Below are positions 44,162-52,710 of a stretch of DNA of 64,000 bases, piece by piece. A program made the translations under genes and the position numbers. The notes beneath the pieces are model-generated. The model was not told the origin of the DNA. It worked only from the letters and a program-made list of their open reading frames with translations, and did not search any database. Origin of the DNA: CAG-411 sp963643465 (GTDB lineage Bacteria > Bacillota > Clostridia > Lachnospirales > Lachnospiraceae); contig CAVIJT010000010.1 in the NCBI GenBank assembly GCA_963643465.1, positions 62,001-126,000 on the forward strand, read 5' to 3'. The first letter of the stretch is position 1. Each line of letters starts with the position of its first letter.

Positions 44162-44190
44162 AGTATAAACGAATATTTACACGGTGTCAA
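44162..44190 (-). promoter_or_regulatory. Promoter of the ylxM-ffh-rpsP-khpA-rimM-trmD-rplS operon
   Basis: TTGACA (44185-44190) and TATACT (44162-44167), minus strand, spacer 17. The -35 lies in one arm of an inverted repeat GGTGTCAA (44183-44190)/TTGACACC (44200-44207) with a T9-type loop, so the operator-like repeat covers the promoter. The leader before the ylxM start is about 75 bases. Confidence 0.8.
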
Positions 44191-44231
44191 GTTTTTTTTT
44201 TGACACCACATAAATATTTGAAAGTATCAAA

Positions 44232-44276
44232 AAACCTCTTATTTTTATCGCACTCACGATAACAAATAAGAGGTTT
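44232..44276 (-). terminator. Intrinsic terminator of the HD-GYP gene
   Basis: Stem AAACCTCTTATTT (44232-44244)/AAATAAGAGGTTT (44264-44276), extended inside by TATCG/CGATA (44246-44250/44257-44261). On the minus strand the 3' arm ends in TTTTTTGATAC. It is 26 bases after the stop at 44302. Confidence 0.8.
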
Positions 44277-44301
44277 CTTATCCATATAAGTTTTTAACTA
44301 C

Positions 44302-45492
44302 TTACAATTTCATCTTTCCATTCTTAATCAATGCAATAACAATCTCATCAATATTAGGATCAAATTGAGTTCCCTTTCCGGCCTCCAACTGCTCTAATAC
44401 ATATGAAATATCTTTTTTTCCGCGATATACGCGATCAGAATTCATAGCATCTATGGAATCTGCAATTCCAATAATTCTTGCTTCAATAGGAATCTCTTCT
44501 CCCTTTAGTCCTTGTGGATACCCCGTCCCATCATATCGCTCATGATGATAATAGGCTCCAACCGATACATCTGCCACAAAATCCAAATCTTTTAAAATTT
44601 CTCCACCAATAATAGGGTGTTTTCTAATTTGAGGAAATTCTTCCTCTGTTAATTTCCCATGCTTATTTAGAATGGCATCTGGCACTCCGATTTTTCCAAT
44701 ATCATGCAACAATGCCATATTATAAATATTTTCCTGCTCCTGCTTGCTCCATCGTAACTCATTTGCAATTTGTTTTGAATACTTTGCTACTCGCTCGGAA
44801 TGTTTCTTTGTATACGGGTCTTTGGCATCCACTGCATTGCTAATGGAGATAATTGTCTGCATTGTCAATTTACCAATTTTTCTTTTCTCCTCTTCTACAG
44901 AAATAGCCAAGCGTTCTCTTTCATTTTTGGCTCTTAATTGCGCATCCTGCCGTTTGTAATTACTATATATAGAAACCACATAGCACAACAAATATAACAA
45001 TGGTACACGATTGCAATAGATGTCAGAATAGTCATATCGCAAACATTCCCTTGCAGGGGTCCAAAAAAGAACTACAAACAACAGAAGTATATATGTAGAA
45101 ACCACAGTTCCTTCCAAGAGTCCAATTACCGACATAGTAGCATAAGGAATAACCATTGCCCAAAGAGGTGCAAAACCTTCGTTATATCCTTGAAGCACAT
45201 AAATCGTAAATACGCAACATATAGCAAAAGAAGCGGTATATTTTACTAGCACCCGCCTTTTAGGACGAAGCACCGCTAAAACTGCACATACAATAAAAAC
45301 ACATGCCATACAAGTTGTAAGCATGGAAAGCAATACGTTATCCTGAGAAAAATTTTCAAACGCTGTCATAAAGCAAACAATCGCTACTGCTATCACTACA
45401 ACAGCCATCACTTTTCGATTGTAATTATCTACTGCACCTTCTTGCAATTCAGAAGTATATACTTTTTTAATTCTTTTCCATTTTTTTTTCAT
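44302..45492 (-). CDS. Membrane HD-GYP domain c-di-GMP phosphodiesterase
   Basis: 396 residues. Five or six membrane helices at the N-terminus (about 27-180; VMAVVVIAVAIVCFM, LTTCMACVFIVCAVLAVL, YILLLFVVLFWTP) are followed by a short coiled coil (RAKNERERLAISVEEEKRK) and an HD-GYP domain with HSERVAKYSKQIA, HDIGKIGVPDAIL, the GYP box HHERYDGTGYPQGLKG and GIADSIDAMNSDRVYR. The metal ligands and GYP residues are complete, so it should hydrolyse c-di-GMP. The membrane part resembles no sensor domain I know. Start ATG at 45492 has only a weak ribosome-binding site. Follows obgE but is separated from it by two hairpins; it has its own terminator. Confidence 0.88.
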   Translation of the reverse strand: MKKKWKRIKKVYTSELQEGAVDNYNRKVMAVVVIAVAIVCFMTAFENFSQDNVLLSMLTTCMACVFIVCAVLAVLRPKRRVLVKYTASFAICCVFTIYVLQGYNEGFAPLWAMVIPYATMSVIGLLEGTVVSTYILLLFVVLFWTPARECLRYDYSDIYCNRVPLLYLLCYVVSIYSNYKRQDAQLRAKNERERLAISVEEEKRKIGKLTMQTIISISNAVDAKDPYTKKHSERVAKYSKQIANELRWSKQEQENIYNMALLHDIGKIGVPDAILNKHGKLTEEEFPQIRKHPIIGGEILKDLDFVADVSVGAYYHHERYDGTGYPQGLKGEEIPIEARIIGIADSIDAMNSDRVYRGKKDISYVLEQLEAGKGTQFDPNIDEIVIALIKNGKMKL

Positions 45493-45522
45493 TTCTTTTT
45501 CATCTACCAGTCAATCCTTTAC

Positions 45523-45595
45523 CTAGAGAGAATATATACTCTCTCCCCATTCTATGCTTGCTACAAAATAAACACTTATAAAGCAGCAAGCATAG
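45523..45595 (-). other. Two hairpins between obgE and the HD-GYP gene
   Basis: Stem CTATGCTTGCT (45552-45562)/AGCAAGCATAG (45585-45595), 11 bp, begins 5 bases after the obgE stop. A second short stem GAGAG/CTCTC (about 45523-45542) follows. Neither has a T-tract on the minus strand, so the first may be a 3'-end stabilising hairpin rather than a terminator. Confidence 0.4.
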
Positions 45596-45599
45596 AGCA

Positions 45600-46886
45600 T
45601 TATTTGTAATAATCAAACTGTAAACCGTACATTCGAACAGTATCGCCATCTTGAATTCCCAATGCCTCTAACTGTTCTAAAATCCCATTATCCTTCAAAA
45701 ATCTCTGGAAAAACTCAAATCCCTTTTCGGAATCTAAATTAGTATAACCAAGCATCTTCTCAATTCTTGGTCCTTCTACCACAAACATACCTTCTTCATC
45801 AATTTCAACCGTAAATGGTTCGTCTGCAACTTCCAAAGAATCCACAAAAAATTCTTTTTCAAAAATAACTGGTTCATCCCCAATTTCATTCAGACGTTCT
45901 CTTACATAATATAACAATTCTTTTACACCTTTTCCACTGACAGCAGAAATCGGAAAGACTTTGATGCCCTTAGGCTCAAATTCTTCTTTTAGAAGAGCAA
46001 TAACATCTTCTCCTTCTTCTCCATAAAACACATCAATCTTATTTGCTGCAATCACCTGTGGTCTATGTGCAAGTTCCTCATTATAAGATGCAAGTTCTTC
46101 ATTGATAATTCGAATATCCTCAATTGGATCTCTTCCTTCCGTAGAAGCTGCATCTACCATATGAATCATTACTTTTGTTCGTTCTATATGGCGTAAAAAT
46201 TCATGTCCAAGTCCGATTCCTTCTGCTGCACCTTCAATCAGTCCAGGAATATCTGCAATTACAAATCCATCTCCATCTCCCATATCTACTACACCAAGGT
46301 TTGGATTCAAAGTAGTAAAATGATAGTTGGCAATCTTAGGTTTTGCATTTGTTACTCTTGACAAGAAAGTAGATTTCCCCACATTTGGAAACCCAACTAA
46401 ACCTACATCTGCAATAACCTTCAGCTCCAGAAGAACGGTAAGTTCTTTTCCCGGCTTACCCGGTTGCGCATATTTAGGCACCTGCATAGTAGGTGTGGCA
46501 TAATGCTGATTTCCCTTTCCGCCTCTTCCACCTTTTAATACAACTTCTCGTCGATTTTCGTAATTCATGTCCGTAATTACTTTACCAGTCTCTGCATCCT
46601 TTATAACCGTTCCAGGAGGAACTTTTACGACCATATCTTCGCCATCTTTTCCATGGCATCGATTTCCTCCACCTGGCTGTCCATCACTGGCAAAATATTT
46701 TCTGACGTGACGAAAATCGTTAAGGGTATTTAGACCTTCATCAATTTCAAAAATTAAATCTCCGCCTCTACCACCATCTCCACCGTTTGGACCTCCGGCA
46801 GCTACAAAAAGTTCACGACGAAAACTTACACAACCATCTCCACCTTTTCCGGAACGGATGTAAATTTTGGCACTATCTGCAAACAT
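45600..46886 (-). CDS. obgE: GTPase Obg
   Basis: 428 residues with three domains: the Gly-rich OBG fold (1-158; GGPNGGDGGRGGDLIFE, GGRGGKGNQHYATPT), the G domain (P-loop GFPNVGKSTFLSR, DIPGLIEGAAEGIGLGHEFL, AANKIDVF) and the OCT domain (about 345-428) usual in Gram-positives. It is a ribosome-assembly and stress GTPase. Start ATG follows GAGGTGACAGT. Separated from rpmA by a terminator, so it probably has a promoter of its own in 46890-47000 or depends on read-through. Confidence 0.97.
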   Translation of the reverse strand: MFADSAKIYIRSGKGGDGCVSFRRELFVAAGGPNGGDGGRGGDLIFEIDEGLNTLNDFRHVRKYFASDGQPGGGNRCHGKDGEDMVVKVPPGTVIKDAETGKVITDMNYENRREVVLKGGRGGKGNQHYATPTMQVPKYAQPGKPGKELTVLLELKVIADVGLVGFPNVGKSTFLSRVTNAKPKIANYHFTTLNPNLGVVDMGDGDGFVIADIPGLIEGAAEGIGLGHEFLRHIERTKVMIHMVDAASTEGRDPIEDIRIINEELASYNEELAHRPQVIAANKIDVFYGEEGEDVIALLKEEFEPKGIKVFPISAVSGKGVKELLYYVRERLNEIGDEPVIFEKEFFVDSLEVADEPFTVEIDEEGMFVVEGPRIEKMLGYTNLDSEKGFEFFQRFLKDNGILEQLEALGIQDGDTVRMYGLQFDYYK

Positions 46887-46932
46887 ACTGTCACCTCATC
46901 TTTTTGTTCCACATTACAGTTACTCACATCCT

Positions 46933-47007
46933 GGGATGTTTTAACTCACAAAAACAAATTACTTCTAAACAATTACAAATTTCTATTTCCATGAGTTAAA
47001 ACACCCC
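46933..47007 (-). repeat. 16-base inverted repeat overlapping the rpmA terminator
   Basis: GGGATGTTTTAACTCA (46933-46948) is complementary at 15 of 16 positions to TGAGTTAAAACACCCC (46992-47007), 43 bases away. The second arm is the 3' side and T-tract of the rpmA terminator as read on the minus strand. The two arms would form a stem alternative to the terminator in read-through RNA. Confidence 0.6.
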
Positions 47008-47038
47008 AAATATTTGATTACTCAAGTATCTGGGGTGC
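47001..47038 (-). terminator. Intrinsic terminator of rplU-prp-rpmA
   Basis: Stem CACCCCAAATATTTGA (47002-47017) with TCAAGTATCTGGGGTG (47022-47037), two internal mismatches or wobble pairs, minus-strand tail GTGTTTTAAC. It is 21 bases after the rpmA stop. Confidence 0.75.
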
Positions 47039-47058
47039 TAATTATTTCTCTTTTATGA

Positions 47059-47346
47059 TTATTTAGACTCAACTGGGTATACAGAAGCCTGCTTCTTGTC
47101 TCTACCCTTTCTCTCAAATCTTAATACACCATCAACTAAAGCGTATAATGTATCATCTCCGCCACGTCCTACGTTAAGACCAGGATGAATCTTTGTTCCA
47201 CGCTGTCTGTAAAGAATATTTCCTGCTAATACGAACTGTCCGTCAGCTCTCTTAGCTCCTAATCTCTTAGACTCAGAATCTCTACCGTTCTTTGTAGAAC
47301 CAACACCCTTTTTATGAGCGAATAATTGAAGGTTCATGTTCAACAT
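47059..47346 (-). CDS. rpmA: 50S ribosomal protein L27 with cleavable N-terminus
   Basis: 95 residues. The start MLNMNLQLF-AHKKGVGSTKNGR carries the Firmicutes-type extension that is removed by Prp between Phe9 and Ala10 before ribosome assembly. GRDSESKRLGAKRADGQFV and ILYRQRGTKIHPGLNVGRGGDDTLYA are typical L27. Start ATG follows GGGAGGTGTAAGGAT. The prp gene lies directly upstream, as expected. Confidence 0.98.
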   Translation of the reverse strand: MLNMNLQLFAHKKGVGSTKNGRDSESKRLGAKRADGQFVLAGNILYRQRGTKIHPGLNVGRGGDDTLYALVDGVLRFERKGRDKKQASVYPVESK

Positions 47347-47368
47347 ATCCTTACACCTCCCTGTATGT

Positions 47369-47692
47369 TTATTGAAAATTTACTCGAATATAATCTTTAC
47401 CGTATTCTTCCTCTACTCCTTGCAAACCAAGAAGCAAAGAATTAATCAGTAATTTCGACTCATCACTAATGGATGAGGGCAAATGCAATATAATCTGATC
47501 TATCTCCGTATGCTGTTCCACTTCCATGGCATCATCCGTAAACTTCTCAATCGCATTTACGGTGTTAATGAACAACACAGAAACTGCAGCACAAACAATA
47601 TCTTGTCCATACTCTGCATACCCTGCATGTCCGTCCATACAAATTCTATTGTACACACCGTTCTCATTCTTACTCACAGTCACTGTAATCAT
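47369..47692 (-). CDS. prp: Ribosomal-processing cysteine protease Prp
   Basis: 107 residues. His22 in MDGHAGYAEYGQD and Cys34 in DIVCAAVSVLFINT form the catalytic dyad in the same positions as in the studied Staphylococcus aureus enzyme. Prp removes the N-terminal extension of L27, coded by the next gene. Start ATG with AGGAG 6 bases upstream. Confidence 0.95.
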   Translation of the reverse strand: MITVTVSKNENGVYNRICMDGHAGYAEYGQDIVCAAVSVLFINTVNAIEKFTDDAMEVEQHTEIDQIILHLPSSISDESKLLINSLLLGLQGVEEEYGKDYIRVNFQ

Positions 47693-47722
47693 GCTGTACT
47701 CCTATCTGGACCACAGTCAAAA

Positions 47723-48031
47723 TTAAGCATTAATCTTTTCGATCTTAACCTGAGTGTACTGCTGTCTATGACCATTTTTCTTGTGATAGCCAGTTTTTCT
47801 CTTATATCTGTAAACAATCACTTTTTTCGCTTTGCCTTCTTTTACTACAGAAGCAGTAACAGTTGCACCAGCTACGGTTGGCTGTCCAACTTTCATGCTA
47901 CCGTCGTTTACAGCAAGAACCTGATCAAAAGTAACATTTTCACCAGCTTCTACTCCTAGCTTTTCCACATTAATGATATCGCCTTCGGCTACTTTGTACT
48001 GTTTACCACCTGTTGCTATAATTGCGTACAT
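47723..48031 (-). CDS. rplU: 50S ribosomal protein L21
   Basis: 102 residues. YAIIATGGKQYKVAEGDIINVE and KVIVYRYKRKTGYHKKNGHR are diagnostic of L21. Start ATG with AGGAGGTGCCAT upstream. First gene of rplU-prp-rpmA, downstream of a clear promoter and an L21-type leader. Confidence 0.98.
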   Translation of the reverse strand: MYAIIATGGKQYKVAEGDIINVEKLGVEAGENVTFDQVLAVNDGSMKVGQPTVAGATVTASVVKEGKAKKVIVYRYKRKTGYHKKNGHRQQYTQVKIEKINA

Positions 48032-48113
48032 ATGGCACCTCCTATTATCATTACTCGCCAGCTATGGTGTCTGAAAAACAGAACTTAAACCTCGCTGTGC
48101 GGCATACCACTTC
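48032..48113 (-). promoter_or_regulatory. Probable L21 leader (ribosomal protein autoregulatory RNA)
   Basis: The 5' UTR of rplU carries TGCCGCACAGCGAGGTTTAA (near 48084-48103) and ATAGCTGGCGAGTAAT (near 48050-48066), which resemble the conserved blocks of the Firmicutes L21 leader family as I remember it. Such leaders are thought to bind a ribosomal protein for feedback control of the operon. Confidence 0.55.
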
Positions 48114-48142
48114 ATTTAAGCACAATTTTCCTATTTTGTCAA
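48114..48142 (-). promoter_or_regulatory. Promoter of rplU-prp-rpmA
   Basis: TTGACA (48137-48142) and TTAAAT (48114-48119), minus strand, spacer 17, directly before the L21 leader. Confidence 0.7.
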
Positions 48143-48153
48143 CCACTTTTTTA

Positions 48154-48534
48154 TTATTCTTCCAATGCTGCCTCATGTTCTTCCTCAAAGTCACCATTGA
48201 TATCCATTGTGTGAAGAGTTCTACGCTTTAATCGAGCTTCCTCTGATGCTTGCATTATATAATCCTTAATTGGTTCTGAGTTTTTTATGTGAAGTAATTT
48301 AAGTTCTGGGTGCGTTACATCGCCAGTATAACAAACCACTGTTCCCAGTCCAAAAATTCGTTCAAAAAAACTTCTTTTTAAACGGACATCCTGTATTTTG
48401 TACATATACGCATCATCTTCTACGATATTTAGAAAACCTGATTTTATGTTAATCTTCTCTGCATTCACACAATATTTGGTAAAGCAAATTGGCAATCCCA
48501 AAAATAGTGTTCTTTTTCTTTCCACGTATTCCAT
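48154..48534 (-). CDS. Bacterial PH-domain-like protein
   Basis: 126 residues. The strand pattern (TLFLGLPICFTKYCVNAEKI, SGFLNIVEDDAYMYKIQDVRL, FGLGTVVCYTGDVTHPELK, LLHIKNSEPIKDYIMQA) resembles bacterial PH domains (bPH/DUF304-like): YxIxxxxLxxxxGxLxxxxxxIxxxxIxDV with a final helix. There are no membrane helices. ATG at 48534 is preferred over the GTG one codon earlier (AGGAG 7 bases upstream). Follows the DUF4352-like lipoprotein gene by 41 bases, probably co-transcribed. Exact role unknown. Confidence 0.75.
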   Translation of the reverse strand: MEYVERKRTLFLGLPICFTKYCVNAEKINIKSGFLNIVEDDAYMYKIQDVRLKRSFFERIFGLGTVVCYTGDVTHPELKLLHIKNSEPIKDYIMQASEEARLKRRTLHTMDINGDFEEEHEAALEE

Positions 48535-48575
48535 CACATTTCTCCTACTCCAATATTATTTTGTACCTCTTACCA

Positions 48576-49295
48576 TTACTTTATTGCTATGGTAGCGGTA
48601 CTTTCTTCTGCTGATGCAGATAACGCTCCCTCTACTTTCTTCACGCTACTTGGTACACTAAAAACCAATACTACAGTTTTCTTCTTTCCAGCTTTAATTT
48701 TAGCATTAAAGAAGTTAAGGTCGTTAGAAATTGCTGTTATCTCTGCGGAACATGATGTTCCATCTGATAATTTTAATTTATACTCCACACCACGCTCTGT
48801 CAAAAAGATTTTCTTTGCCTTTGTAGACGTATTTTTTATAGACAAACGAACAATTGCCAGCTTTTCTCCAGATGATGGATAAACAACATAACTACTGTTC
48901 TCTTTTTCTTTGTATTCTTTGGTCAAATATGCCTCTTTAAAAGAAACTTTAATGTCAGATACGCCAAGTACATCTGCAAAAGAGCCTTCTGAAACTGCTA
49001 TCGAACCACCTTCAGTATCTCCACCATCTTGCGTGCTTCCCTGCATATTTTCCGTATTCTTATCTACATCTTTCTCAGGAGCATCGCTTGATACAGGCTC
49101 CACCGTCACTTCCGGTTCCACTGTCTCTTCTGGATACACTATGGTATCCACATAGTTTTTATCATATTTTAATATAAGGCCAGCCATGTACTCTGCTGCC
49201 TCAGAAGTCTGCTTTTCTGTCAACTGAGCGCCTCCGCATCCAGACAATCCCAAAGCTGCTGTTGTTAATAAAATCCCCCAAGTCCGTCTCTTCAC
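48576..49295 (-). CDS. Secreted lipoprotein with DUF4352-like beta domain
   Basis: 239 residues. Signal peptide VKRRTWGILLTTAALGLSGC-GG has a lipobox (LSGC). A low-complexity Glu/Val/Pro/Ser/Thr/Asp linker (about 55-100) is followed by a beta-sandwich of the DUF4352/telokin-like type (LAIVRLSIKNTSTKAKKIFL, KTVVLVFSVPSSVKKVEGAL). GTG start at 49295 is supported by GGGGGA 6 bases upstream. A hairpin CACCTTG/CAAGGTG (49324-49330/49339-49345) lies just before the ribosome-binding site. It follows the two-component pair; whether it is a target of that system cannot be told from sequence. Confidence 0.75.
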   Translation of the reverse strand: MKRRTWGILLTTAALGLSGCGGAQLTEKQTSEAAEYMAGLILKYDKNYVDTIVYPEETVEPEVTVEPVSSDAPEKDVDKNTENMQGSTQDGGDTEGGSIAVSEGSFADVLGVSDIKVSFKEAYLTKEYKEKENSSYVVYPSSGEKLAIVRLSIKNTSTKAKKIFLTERGVEYKLKLSDGTSCSAEITAISNDLNFFNAKIKAGKKKTVVLVFSVPSSVKKVEGALSASAEESTATIAIK

Positions 49296-49392
49296 GTCAA
49301 ATCCCCCATTCCAATTGTAAATCCACCTTGCTTCACCACAAGGTGTCAATCATACTCACATAACTATACGTCTCATCTTTTTTCAAAACAAA

Positions 49393-49418
49393 ACCTGTGC
49401 GAAACAAGTCCACACAGG
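49393..49418 (-). terminator. Intrinsic terminator of the two-component operon
   Basis: Stem CCTGTG (49393-49398)/CACAGG (49413-49418), on the minus strand followed by TTTTGTTTTG. It is 100 bases past the histidine kinase stop; no other feature lies in the 223-base gap except the leader of the lipoprotein gene. Confidence 0.65.
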
Positions 49419-49518
49419 CCTATTCATTTCTTATTTTATTATAGCAATAAATACCTACAAACGCAAATTATTTCTTTAGAGCCAAAACAGACCAAAAATA
49501 AGCACTTTTTTACCAGAC

Positions 49519-51144
49519 TTATTTTTCTTTCATATCCAACTCAAACCAAAACTCTACGCCATCCTCCACATTTTGAACACCACAATCCCGATGCATGGAT
49601 TTCATAATCGCCTTTACTATAGAAAGTCCAATACCACTTCCTCCGTATTCTCGACTTCTAGCTTTATCCACTTTGTAAAATTTAATCCATACTTTATCCA
49701 ATTCATCCTCCGGTATGGTATTTCCTGTATTACGGACTACAATACGGACAACACCATCTCCTTTTAGCAACTTCACTTCTATGATACGATCTCCATCTAC
49801 ATGATGAATGGCATTGCTAATATAGTTTGTAACTACCTCTTGAGTCATATATTCATCCGCCCATACATATACAGGTTCTTTGGGTTCAAAATGTAACTGT
49901 ACACTTTTTTGCTCCATCAAAATCCGATTAGATGCCAGAACAGACTGTATCAAATCCACAACATCAAATCGTTCAAACTCAATCTGATTCTTTCCAAATT
50001 CAATCTGATTAAGATTTAGTAATTTCTTAACCATGTTATTCATTTTATTTGCCTCATCAATGATAACTTCACAATAAAAATCTCTACTTTCTTCATCATC
50101 ATTGATGTTATCCTGAAGCCCTTCTGCATAGCCTTGTATCAACGCAATCGGTGTCTTTAATTCATGGGTAACATTGGAAAGAAATTCTTTTCTCATCTCA
50201 TCAATTTGAATTTTTTCCTCAATATCATTTTGCAATTCATTATTGGCTGCCTTTAATTCAGATATGGTTTCTTCTAATTTTTCTGAGAGAATATTTACAC
50301 TTCGCCCTAAATCACCAATTTCATCTGCCCGATTTCCCGTATATTTTGTCTCAAATTTCAGTTCAGACATTTCTCTTGCAATTTTAGAAAGCTTCACAAT
50401 TGGCTTTGCAAACCCATCGCTAATCCAAAACATAACAACCATACCAATCACAATAGCTGCAAGTATTGCATACAACAAAAATCTGGTATACAAATTCACA
50501 CTTTCCTGAATACTTTCATAATTGCACCGCATATAAATAGTAGAGGTAGTTCCACTAATAGAAATATTTCCAATCAGTTCCAAATAATCAGAATCTAAAC
50601 GATTATCATGAATTTTTGCAATCTGATATTCTGAATTACTATACAAAGTTGTTGATTTTACCCCCTCAGGCATAATACCAGTAAATGCACCATAAATATT
50701 CCCCATTTGGTCAATTACCCGCTGTTCATTAGTGGTACTATTATTTCCCTCCTGTTTGGGATACACAAATCTTCCTCTATATTTTGCTCCATCGATAGAA
50801 TAGAACCTTTCCCAATCAATAATATAAATACTAATATTACTGTCTTCACTTAGTTTTTCAATGGCAAGCTCCACCTGGTCGTCCAATGTAACATCTTCCC
50901 ATGCACTGGTATTCTCTACATTTTCATCACCATCTTTTTGAGAATCCAATTCATTTACACTATCTGAAACTTGCGTGTAGAGAGAAATTAGCCGCTGACA
51001 TTTTTCATGCTGATAAAAACTAGGCAAAAAGATTTGGTTCGCCAGCCAACAAAAGAAAAAAGCACCAAGCATTAAAAGAGACACTGTAACAGTCAAACGA
51101 AACCGAATTGATTTAAAATTCACGTATTTTCTCAATCTTTTCAT
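49519..51144 (-). CDS. Membrane sensor histidine kinase
   Basis: 541 residues. TM1 (about 17-37), an extracytoplasmic sensor of about 180 residues, TM2 (about 223-245, LLYAILAAIVIGMVVMFWIS), a HAMP linker (DGFAKPIVKLSKIAREMSEL), the dimerisation box with the phosphorylated His in NVTHELKTPIALIQGYAEGL, and an ATPase domain with N box NYISNAIHHV and G boxes GGSGIGLSIVKAI. Start ATG with GGTGGGGATGTCAC before it, 17 bases after the response regulator stop. The extracytoplasmic sensor has no family I recognise. Together with the PhoB-type regulator it is a VanRS/ResDE-like pair. Confidence 0.94.
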   Translation of the reverse strand: MKRLRKYVNFKSIRFRLTVTVSLLMLGAFFFCWLANQIFLPSFYQHEKCQRLISLYTQVSDSVNELDSQKDGDENVENTSAWEDVTLDDQVELAIEKLSEDSNISIYIIDWERFYSIDGAKYRGRFVYPKQEGNNSTTNEQRVIDQMGNIYGAFTGIMPEGVKSTTLYSNSEYQIAKIHDNRLDSDYLELIGNISISGTTSTIYMRCNYESIQESVNLYTRFLLYAILAAIVIGMVVMFWISDGFAKPIVKLSKIAREMSELKFETKYTGNRADEIGDLGRSVNILSEKLEETISELKAANNELQNDIEEKIQIDEMRKEFLSNVTHELKTPIALIQGYAEGLQDNINDDEESRDFYCEVIIDEANKMNNMVKKLLNLNQIEFGKNQIEFERFDVVDLIQSVLASNRILMEQKSVQLHFEPKEPVYVWADEYMTQEVVTNYISNAIHHVDGDRIIEVKLLKGDGVVRIVVRNTGNTIPEDELDKVWIKFYKVDKARSREYGGSGIGLSIVKAIMKSMHRDCGVQNVEDGVEFWFELDMKEK

Positions 51145-51161
51145 GTGACATCCCCACCATT

Positions 51162-51839
51162 CTATTTGGAAGCCTCAAACTTATAGCCCATACCCCAAAT
51201 CGTCTTGATACAATCTCCTTTTTCTCCCAATTTACTACGCAGCTTTTTTACATGGGTATCAATCGTTCTTGCATCTCCAAAATAGTCATAATTCCACACA
51301 TTATTTAAAATTCGTTCTCTTGAAAGCGCAACCCCTTCGTTTGTAACAAAATAGGTAAGTAATTCAAACTCTTTATAACTAAGTTCAATTAATTCCCCGT
51401 CCACGGTTACTTCATGGGCTGTTTTATTAATAGAAATGCCTGCAATCTCAATATTTTCTTCCGCCCCATTATTAGTACGACGAAGTATCGCCTCCACTCT
51501 TGCCACTAAAATTTTAGGACTAAAAGGTTTTGAAATATATTCATCAATTCCTAGTTCAAATCCAAGCAATTCATCCTTTTCGTCACTTTTTGCAGTCAGC
51601 ATAATAATTGGCACTTTGGAATACTGACGTATTTCCCGACACACCTGCCAACCATCCATTTTGGGCATCATCACATCTAAAATAATAAGCGAAATGTCAT
51701 TCTGCTCAAAAAATGTATCCACTGCCACCTCTCCATTTTCAGCCTCTACCACATCATATCCACGCTTACCAAGAAAATCTTTTACTAACTTACGCATTCG
51801 ACTTTCGTCATCTACTACCATAATTTTAATTCGATCCAT
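51162..51839 (-). CDS. OmpR/PhoB-family response regulator
   Basis: 225 residues. Receiver domain with acidic pair Asp10-Asp11 (IMVVDDES), phosphorylation site Asp55 (LIILDVMMPKMDG), Thr82 (MLTAKSD) and Lys104 (YISKPFSP), followed by a winged-helix DNA-binding domain (ALSRERILNNVWNYDYFG, ARTIDTHVKKLRSKLG). The ATG at 51839 has GGAGGTGCATAAG upstream; the GTG three codons earlier is rejected. An inverted repeat ATGATAC/GTATCAT (51904-51910/51919-51925) lies in the promoter region and could be an operator. Confidence 0.96.
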   Translation of the reverse strand: MDRIKIMVVDDESRMRKLVKDFLGKRGYDVVEAENGEVAVDTFFEQNDISLIILDVMMPKMDGWQVCREIRQYSKVPIIMLTAKSDEKDELLGFELGIDEYISKPFSPKILVARVEAILRRTNNGAEENIEIAGISINKTAHEVTVDGELIELSYKEFELLTYFVTNEGVALSRERILNNVWNYDYFGDARTIDTHVKKLRSKLGEKGDCIKTIWGMGYKFEASK

Positions 51840-51968
51840 CTTATGCACCTCCGCACCTATTTTCTTTATTTAAAATGTTAGGATCAAAATATATTTTGTT
51901 CCAATGATACTATCATTTGTATCATAACAAAAAACTATGTGTAAATTGTGAATTTCCTTCTTTTGTAT

Positions 51969-52559
51969 TTATTGTTCCTGCACCTCTTCTACCTCTTCCT
52001 GCACATCAGATATACCAAGTGCCTCTTCTTTTTCTTTCAGTGTAGCCTCTCTTTCCTCTAATTCTGCTTCCCATGTAGAATATTTATCAAGCACTTCATT
52101 CTCATCATAAGTATTGTAATTAAAATATACCATTGCCACCATTGCACCAATCAATAGGATCAAAAATACAATAATTATTTTTTGTTGCTTTCTTTTTTCT
52201 TTGGAATCTTCATAAAGTACCCGATACTGCTCTGATAGGCGATTTGCCGACTCCACATCTTCCGGCAAATCCTGTTCTTTTGCCTGTTTGCGTACCGGAA
52301 TTGTTTTTAAATATTCTGGTTCCATTACTTTTTTCTTCACCAAAATAGCATATAATTGGTGCATAAATTCGTAACCAACTACTGTCTGAAACATTTTCAT
52401 ATCAGATGCTTTATTATATATTTTTAAAACCTGTTGGGTATCTGTCATATCCGTATGCGCCTTTATGTACATGACAGATTCTGCCTCTTTTTTCGCCTTT
52501 TCATAATCTCCTTTTGTAGCAAATTCGTACCCACTGATAATCCATTTTTCTTCTGCCAT
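51969..52559 (-). CDS. Single-pass membrane protein with coiled-coil tail, function unknown
   Basis: 196 residues. A cytoplasmic N-terminal part of about 128 residues (starting AEEKWIISGYEFATKGDYEK, helical) precedes one membrane helix (IIIVFLILLIGAMVAMVYF) and an extracytoplasmic coiled coil rich in Glu (about 155-196, ELEEREATLKEKEEALG). No known domain is recognised. ATG at 52559 has GAGGTGTCACA upstream. The upstream 340 bases contain no gene; they hold a repeat copy (52711-52835) and the terminator of the small gene at 52900. Confidence 0.75.
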   Translation of the reverse strand: MAEEKWIISGYEFATKGDYEKAKKEAESVMYIKAHTDMTDTQQVLKIYNKASDMKMFQTVVGYEFMHQLYAILVKKKVMEPEYLKTIPVRKQAKEQDLPEDVESANRLSEQYRVLYEDSKEKRKQQKIIIVFLILLIGAMVAMVYFNYNTYDENEVLDKYSTWEAELEEREATLKEKEEALGISDVQEEVEEVQEQ

Positions 52560-52710
52560 TGTGACACCTCTTTTCGTTTTTTTAACCACGTTAAATTTCT
52601 CTATTTCACATAAATATTCTACCATGTCTGCATCCTTAAATCTATGAATACTTTTCTTAAATTTTCCATCGATTTTATTTTCTAGTCATATATAATGGCA
52701 TTGCATAAGA

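Noticed and set aside
45523..45595. Terminator for obgE
   Set aside because: The 11-bp stem lacks a T-tract on the minus strand, so it is kept only as an unexplained hairpin.
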